From the NCBI RefSeq assembly GCF_003234795.2, contig NZ_CP126268.1, positions 2,108,001-2,172,000 of the forward strand: a DNA stretch of 64,000 nucleotides. The letters are read 5' to 3'. Under the pieces are notes generated by a model. That model was not told the DNA's origin, searched no databases, and worked only from the letters and a program-made list of their open reading frames with translations. Made by a program: the position numbers and the translations under genes. Shown here piece after piece: positions 59,021 to 64,000 of this stretch. Origin of the DNA: Curtobacterium sp. MCLR17_032 (GTDB lineage: Bacteria; Actinomycetota; Actinomycetes; Actinomycetales; Microbacteriaceae). Numbering within the stretch: the first letter of the stretch is position 1; every line of letters starts with the position of its first letter.

Positions 59021-60460
59021 CTACCAGCTGACGGGGAGGGGCTTGCCCTCCTCGTAGCCGGCGGCGGACTGGATGCCGACCAGGGCACGGTCCGCGAACT
59101 CGGTCAGCGACTGCGCGCCCGCGTACGTGGCGGAGCTGCGGAGACCCGTGGTGATCATGTCGAGCAGGTCCTCGACGCTCGGGCGCTCCGGGTCCAGGTA
59201 GATCGTCGACGACGAGATCCCCTCGGCGAAGAGCGCCTTGCGGGCCCGCTCGTAGGGGTCGAGCCGCTCGAAGCGCTCCCGCACCGCCTTGGCGGAGGCC
59301 ATCCCCCAGCTCTCCTTGTACGCCCGACCGGCGTCGTCGCGGCGGAGCACGCCCGGCGCCTCGAGCGTGCCGGCGAACCACGAGCCGATCATCACGGCCG
59401 ACGCGCCCGCGGCCAGCGCCAGGGCGACGTCACGCGGGTAACGGACCCCGCCGTCAGCCCAGACGTGTGCGCCGAGCGAGCGCGCCGCTGCGGCGGTCTC
59501 GAGCACGGCGGAGAACTGCGGACGCCCGACGGCGGTCATCATGCGGGTGGTGCACATCGCGCCCGGCCCGACACCGACCTTGATGATCGACGCGCCCGCG
59601 GCGACCAGGTGGGCGACGGCGTCGGCGGTGACGACGTTGCCGGCGACGAGCGGGATGCCGAGGTCGAGGGCGGACACCGCACGGAGCGCGCGGATCATGC
59701 CCTCCTGGTGGCCGTGCGCGGTGTCGAGGACCAGGACGTCGACGCCCGCGTCGGCGAGGGCCGCGGCCTTCGCGGCGACGTCGCCGTTGATGCCGACGGC
59801 CGCGGCGACCCGCAGGCGGCCGGAGGCGTCGACGGCCGGACGGTAGATGTCGGACCGGATGGCGCTCGTCGGGCTGACGGTGCCGACGACCTTGCCGTGC
59901 CGCATCACCGGTGCGAAGTCGACCCCGGCCGCGGTGAGCACGTCGTACACGTGGCGGGAGGACCCGGCGTCCTCGGCGTCGATCGCGGTCGTCGCGCCGT
60001 GCAGCAGGTCGCCGAGGACCGCGTCGGCCCCGGCGGTGGCGAGCCGGTTCGCGGGCACGCAGCCGAGGTACTCCCCCGTCTCGTCGCGCACCACCACACC
60101 GCGACCCTCGACGGGCAGCAGCTGCTCGAGCGCCTCGGCGACGGTGGCGTCGGCACCCAGGTCGATCGCGGAGTCGAAGTCGACCGGCTGCGCCTTCACC
60201 CAGCGGATCGCCGCGTCGAGGTCCTGCAGGTGCATGTCCTGCGGCAGCACCCCGAGCCCGCCACGACGGGCGAGGGTCGCCGCGAGCCGCGGACCCGTCA
60301 CCGAGTTCATGTTGGCGCTGACGATCGGGATCGTCGCACCGGTGCCGTCGTTCGTGGACAGGTCCACGTCGAAACGGCTCGTCACGCTCGACCGGCTGGG
60401 GACGAGGAAGACGTCGGAGTAGGTCAGGTCGTGGGTCGGCCGCGTCTCGTAGAACCTCAT
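59021..60460 (-). CDS. guaB1: GuaB1-type GMP reductase (IMPDH family)
   Basis: A 479-residue IMP-dehydrogenase-family protein. The catalytic loop [13 protein letters not shown] holds the cysteine, AHGHQEGMI and [19 protein letters not shown] are core barrel motifs, and two CBS domains (about 95-215) interrupt the barrel. The actinobacterial GuaB1 group was long annotated as IMPDH but works as GMP reductase in purine salvage. ATG at 60460 has TACAGT (60473-60468) 7 nt upstream and is probably leaderless. Confidence 0.93.
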   Translation of the reverse strand: MRFYETRPTHDLTYSDVFLVPSRSSVTSRFDVDLSTNDGTGATIPIVSANMNSVTGPRLAATLARRGGLGVLPQDMHLQDLDAAIRWVKAQPVDFDSAIDLGADATVAEALEQLLPVEGRGVVVRDETGEYLGCVPANRLATAGADAVLGDLLHGATTAIDAEDAGSSRHVYDVLTAAGVDFAPVMRHGKVVGTVSPTSAIRSDIYRPAVDASGRLRVAAAVGINGDVAAKAAALADAGVDVLVLDTAHGHQEGMIRALRAVSALDLGIPLVAGNVVTADAVAHLVAAGASIIKVGVGPGAMCTTRMMTAVGRPQFSAVLETAAAARSLGAHVWADGGVRYPRDVALALAAGASAVMIGSWFAGTLEAPGVLRRDDAGRAYKESWGMASAKAVRERFERLDPYERARKALFAEGISSSTIYLDPERPSVEDLLDMITTGLRSSATYAGAQSLTEFADRALVGIQSAAGYEEGKPLPVSW

Positions 60461-60649
60461 GACCGCCACTGTACGGCGGCGCGCGGAGGGCCGCCGGGAG
60501 CGGCACGCAGACCCGCCCGGGAGGCTCGACTCACCCGCCGTCTCCCACCTCACGGCCACGGAGGAGCGGCTAGGGTTGACGGCGTGCGGGACAGGGTTGC
60601 CCCGCACGACACACACGAGCATCAATCGACGGAGAGTGGGCGATCGGCT

Positions 60650-63600
60650 GTGTCGAGCCATCTGACCGGAACTGACGAGACCGCGGGCGAATTCGGCGCG
60701 AACGAGTGGCTGGTGGACGAGCTCTACGAGCAGTTCCTCGCCGACAAGAGCAGCGTCGACGAGTCCTGGTGGCCGGTCCTCGAGAGCTACCACCGGGCCC
60801 AACCCACCAGCACGGACGCTGCCCCGCCCGCCGCTGCCGACTCCGCCACCGCCGCTCCCGCCCAGGCCGCCGCTGCCCAGGCCGCCCCCGCCGAGCAGCC
60901 CGCCGCCGTCGCCGGTCCGTCCTCCACGCAGCAGCCCGCGACCGGAGAGACGAAGACGCCGCTCCAGGCCCGCACCACCTCGCGCCAGCCGTCGCCGCAG
61001 CCGATCCCGGCCGAGGCGAACGACTCCGCCGACGAGCACGAAGAGACCCACGAGGACGTCGCCACCCCGCTCCGTGGCATGGCGAAGACCCTGGCGTCGA
61101 ACATGGACGCGTCGCTCACCGTCCCGACCGCCACCAGCGTCCGGACGATCCCGGCGAAGCTGATGATCGACAACCGGATCGTCATCAACAACCACCTGCG
61201 CCGGGCCCGCGGCGGCAAGATCTCCTTCACGCACCTGATCGGCTGGGCGATGGTCCAGACGCTCAAGGACTTCCCCAGCCAGAACGTCTCCTACGAGGAG
61301 CGCGACGGCAAGCCGTTCCTGATCACCCCCGCGCACGTCAACCTCGGCATCGCGATCGACGTCCCGAAGAAGGACGGCACGCGTTCCCTGCTGGTCCCCA
61401 GCATCAAGCGCGCCGAGACCCTGACGTTCGGGCAGTTCCTCTCCGTGTACGAGGACGTCGTCAAGCGCGCGCGGGACAACAAGCTGACCCCGTCGGACTT
61501 CCAGGGCACGACGATCTCCCTGACGAACCCTGGCGGCATCGGCACCGTGCACTCGGTCCCGCGCCTGACCCGGGGCCAGGGCTGCATCATCGGCGCCGGT
61601 GCGCTCGAGTACCCGGCGCAGTTCCAGGGCTCAGCGCCGAAGACCCTCGTCGAGCTCGGCGTCGGCAAGACCATCACGCTGACGAGCACCTACGACCACC
61701 GCGTCATCCAGGGCGCCGGATCGGGCGAGTTCCTCAAGCAGGTGCACGAGCGGCTCATCGGGCAGCACGGCTTCTACGACGACATCTTCGCGGCACTCCG
61801 GATCCCGTACAAGCCGATCCAGTGGGCGAACGACATCAACGTCGACCTGGCCCACCGGGTGAACAAGACCGCACGTGTGCAGGAGCTCATCAACAGCTAC
61901 CGCGTCCGCGGGCACCTGATGGCCGACATCGACCCGCTCGAGTACCGGCAGCGCACGCACCCCGACCTCGAGATCGAGCGTCACGGGCTGACGTTCTGGG
62001 ACCTCGACCGGGAGTTCGTGACCGGTGGCCTCGCCGGCACCACGACCGCACCGCTCCGTGACGTGCTCGGCATCCTCCGGGACGCCTACTGTCGGACGGT
62101 CGGCATCGAGTACATGCACATCCAGGACCCGGAGCAGCGTCGTTGGGTGCAGGAGCACATCGAGGTCCCCTACTCGAAGCCGTCGAAGGACGAGCAGCTG
62201 CGGGTCCTCGGCAAGCTCAACGAGGCCGAGGCGTTCGAGACCTTCCTGCAGACCAAGTACGTCGGACAGAAGCGCTTCTCGCTCGAGGGCGGCGAGTCGA
62301 CCATCGCGTTCCTCGACACCCTGATCCAGCACGCCTCGGTCGCCGGCCTCGACGAGGTCGCGATCGGCATGGCCCACCGCGGCCGCCTCAACGTCCTGAC
62401 GAACATCGCCGGCAAGACCTACGGGCAGATCTTCCGGGAGTTCGAGGGCACCCAGCTCCCCGGCACGGTGTCCGGGCAGGGCTCCGGCGACGTCAAGTAC
62501 CACGTCGGCACCGAGGGCGTCTTCCGCGCCTCGGACGGCTCCCGCATCCCGGTGACGATCGCGGCGAACCCGTCGCACCTCGAAGCCGTCGACGGCGTGC
62601 TCGAGGGCATCGTCCGTGCCAAGCAGGACCGGAAGCCCGCCGGCACGTTCGGCACGCTGCCGGTGCTCGTGCACGGTGACGCCGCGATGGCCGGCCAGGG
62701 CGTGGTCGTCGAGACCCTGCAGATGTCGCAGCTGCGTGGCTACCGCACCGGTGGCACCGTGCACCTGGTCATCAACAACCAGGTCGGCTTCACCACCCCG
62801 CCGGAGTCGGCGCGCACGTCGGTCTACTCGACCGATGTGGCCAAGACGATCCAGGCGCCGGTCTTCCACGTGAACGGCGACGACCCGGAAGCGGTGGCGC
62901 GCGTCGCCGACCTGGCGTTCGCGTACCGCGAGGAGTTCCACCGCGACGTCGTCATCGACCTGGTCTGCTACCGCCGACGCGGCCACAACGAGGGCGACGA
63001 CCCCTCGATGACCCAGCCGCTGATGTACAACCTCATCGAGGCGAAGCGCTCCGTCCGCACCCTGTACACCGAGGCCCTCGTCGGCCGTGGTGACATCACG
63101 CAGCAGGAGTACGACGACGCACACCGCGACTTCCAGGACCGCCTGGAGCGCGCGTTCGCCGAGACGCACGAGGCGCAGACCGGCACCATGCCGACCGTCG
63201 TCGGGGACGACTCCGGCGCGGTGAACGGGCTCGAGCGCCCGACCGCCCAGCGCGACGACTCCGAGATCGAGGTGCACGACACCGCGATCTCGCAGGAGCT
63301 CGTCGAACTCATCGGCGACGCGCACAGCAACCCGCCGTCGGGCTTCTCGATCCACCCGAAGCTGCAGCAGCTCCTCACCAAGCGCCGCGAGATGACCCGC
63401 GCCGGTGGGGTCGACTGGGCGATGGCCGAGCTGATGGCGATCGGCTCCGTCCTGGTCGAGGGCAAGCCCGTCCGGCTCGCCGGACAGGACGCCCGACGCG
63501 GCACGTTCGTGCAGCGCCAGGCGGTGTTCCACGACCGGACGAACGGCCAGGAGTGGCTGCCGCTCGCGAACCTCACCGAGGACCAGGCCCGCTTCTTCAT

Positions 63601-64000
63601 CTACGACTCGCTGCTCAGCGAGTACGCGGCGATGGCGTTCGAGTACGGCTACTCGGTCGAACGTCCCGAGGCGCTCGTGCTCTGGGAAGCGCAGTTCGGT
63701 GACTTCGCCAACGGCGCCCAGACCGTGATCGACGAGTTCATCTCGTCCGCCGAGCAGAAGTGGGGCCAGCGCTCCGGCCTGGTGCTCCTGCTCCCCCACG
63801 GGTACGAGGGCCAGGGACCGGACCACTCCTCCGGCCGCATCGAGCGGTACCTGCAGCTCTGCGCGCAGGACAACATGGTGGTGGCACGGCCGTCGACCCC
63901 GGCGTCCTACTTCCACCTGCTCCGTCGGCAGGCGTGGGCGAAGCCGCAGAAGCCGCTCGTCGTGTTCTCCCCGAAGGCGATGCTCCGCCTGCGGCAGGCG
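60650..64000 (+). CDS. kgd: Multifunctional 2-oxoglutarate dehydrogenase E1/E2 (Kgd), 3' end missing
   Basis: A fused TCA-cycle enzyme; 1117 codons are visible of an expected 1230-1260. An N-terminal helix [20 protein letters not shown] that docks E3 is followed by an Ala/Pro/Gln-rich linker (about 45-140). The E2-type acyltransferase domain has the active histidine His350 in [14 protein letters not shown]. The E1 thiamine-diphosphate part has [45 protein letters not shown] and [20 protein letters not shown]. No lipoyl domain is present, as in KGD and OdhA. GTG at 60650 follows GGAGAG; a likely -10 (TAGGGT) lies about 80 bp upstream. Confidence 0.96.
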   Translation, partial: MSSHLTGTDETAGEFGANEWLVDELYEQFLADKSSVDESWWPVLESYHRAQPTSTDAAPPAAADSATAAPAQAAAAQAAPAEQPAAVAGPSSTQQPATGETKTPLQARTTSRQPSPQPIPAEANDSADEHEETHEDVATPLRGMAKTLASNMDASLTVPTATSVRTIPAKLMIDNRIVINNHLRRARGGKISFTHLIGWAMVQTLKDFPSQNVSYEERDGKPFLITPAHVNLGIAIDVPKKDGTRSLLVPSIKRAETLTFGQFLSVYEDVVKRARDNKLTPSDFQGTTISLTNPGGIGTVHSVPRLTRGQGCIIGAGALEYPAQFQGSAPKTLVELGVGKTITLTSTYDHRVIQGAGSGEFLKQVHERLIGQHGFYDDIFAALRIPYKPIQWANDINVDLAHRVNKTARVQELINSYRVRGHLMADIDPLEYRQRTHPDLEIERHGLTFWDLDREFVTGGLAGTTTAPLRDVLGILRDAYCRTVGIEYMHIQDPEQRRWVQEHIEVPYSKPSKDEQLRVLGKLNEAEAFETFLQTKYVGQKRFSLEGGESTIAFLDTLIQHASVAGLDEVAIGMAHRGRLNVLTNIAGKTYGQIFREFEGTQLPGTVSGQGSGDVKYHVGTEGVFRASDGSRIPVTIAANPSHLEAVDGVLEGIVRAKQDRKPAGTFGTLPVLVHGDAAMAGQGVVVETLQMSQLRGYRTGGTVHLVINNQVGFTTPPESARTSVYSTDVAKTIQAPVFHVNGDDPEAVARVADLAFAYREEFHRDVVIDLVCYRRRGHNEGDDPSMTQPLMYNLIEAKRSVRTLYTEALVGRGDITQQEYDDAHRDFQDRLERAFAETHEAQTGTMPTVVGDDSGAVNGLERPTAQRDDSEIEVHDTAISQELVELIGDAHSNPPSGFSIHPKLQQLLTKRREMTRAGGVDWAMAELMAIGSVLVEGKPVRLAGQDARRGTFVQRQAVFHDRTNGQEWLPLANLTEDQARFFIYDSLLSEYAAMAFEYGYSVERPEALVLWEAQFGDFANGAQTVIDEFISSAEQKWGQRSGLVLLLPHGYEGQGPDHSSGRIERYLQLCAQDNMVVARPSTPASYFHLLRRQAWAKPQKPLVVFSPKAMLRLRQA

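Noticed and set aside
1..64000. Prophage, insertion sequence or integrative element
   Set aside because: No transposase, integrase, phage structural gene or tRNA-flanking direct repeat is visible; tRNA-Arg has no duplicated 3' end in the window.

Overview
The window is about 64 kb of high-GC (roughly 70 percent), gene-dense, frameshift-free chromosome. Gene content points to an actinobacterium, most likely a Microbacteriaceae member close to Curtobacterium. The markers are the argS-lysA neighbourhood, a fused Kgd-type 2-oxoglutarate dehydrogenase, the actinobacterial GuaB1 enzyme, a DtxR/IdeR-type iron box, and many genes whose -10 hexamer lies only 6-8 nt before the start codon, which indicates leaderless mRNAs. 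The genus is an inference from gene content. No 16S gene, prophage, insertion sequence or CRISPR array is present.

Layout. 1-3194: argS, a DUF2993 (LmeA-like) gene and lysA (cut by the window edge), all on the minus strand. 3268-4468: a lipoprotein, tRNA-Arg(CCG) and a 31-bp tandem repeat array. 4469-10665: the most unusual locus, a 1329-residue Pls-like synthetase (adenylation, carrier, then three membrane-linked hexapeptide modules) followed by an M1 aminopeptidase and a convergent 4'-phosphopantetheinyl transferase. This looks like a compact homopoly-amino-acid system. 10888-13633: a TPM-domain protein and PspA; the TPM gene contains a perfect 47-bp inverted repeat. 13681-16342: an arginase-fold protein without most metal ligands, a flavin disulfide reductase and a small HExxH membrane protein. 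16524-18247: siderophore utilisation behind an iron box. 18311-24386: a hydrolase and a five-gene Opp/Dpp/Nik ABC operon.

24543-34110: amidase, an XRE regulator/DUF2975 pair, an epimerase, an ABC-F ATPase, a TPR protein and two TetR systems with visible operators. 34132-37090: gluconate kinase and permease facing a GntR/FCD regulator across a perfect 20-bp palindrome. 37111-42068: acetyltransferase, ung, an S51-like peptidase, a phosphoribosyltransferase, an SDR, a membrane acyltransferase and a DivIVA-domain protein. 42276-44976: metY and metX. 45159-48444: histidine kinase, membrane partner and NarL-type regulator. 48663-52611: MFS exporter, zinc-ribbon protein, three paralogous lipoproteins with a duplication remnant, and a thiamine-binding protein. 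52682-60460: membrane glycosyltransferase, YceI, nnrD, HAD hydrolase, two CorC/CNNM proteins and guaB1. 60650-64000: kgd, cut by the window end.

Two themes recur. Intergenic spaces are short and hold long hairpins, many built on GACGGGAGGC/GCCTCCCGTC; one is a 48-bp perfect palindrome. Promoters are close to starts, including one pair of divergent leaderless genes (nnrD and the HAD hydrolase) whose -10 hexamers share the same TA step.
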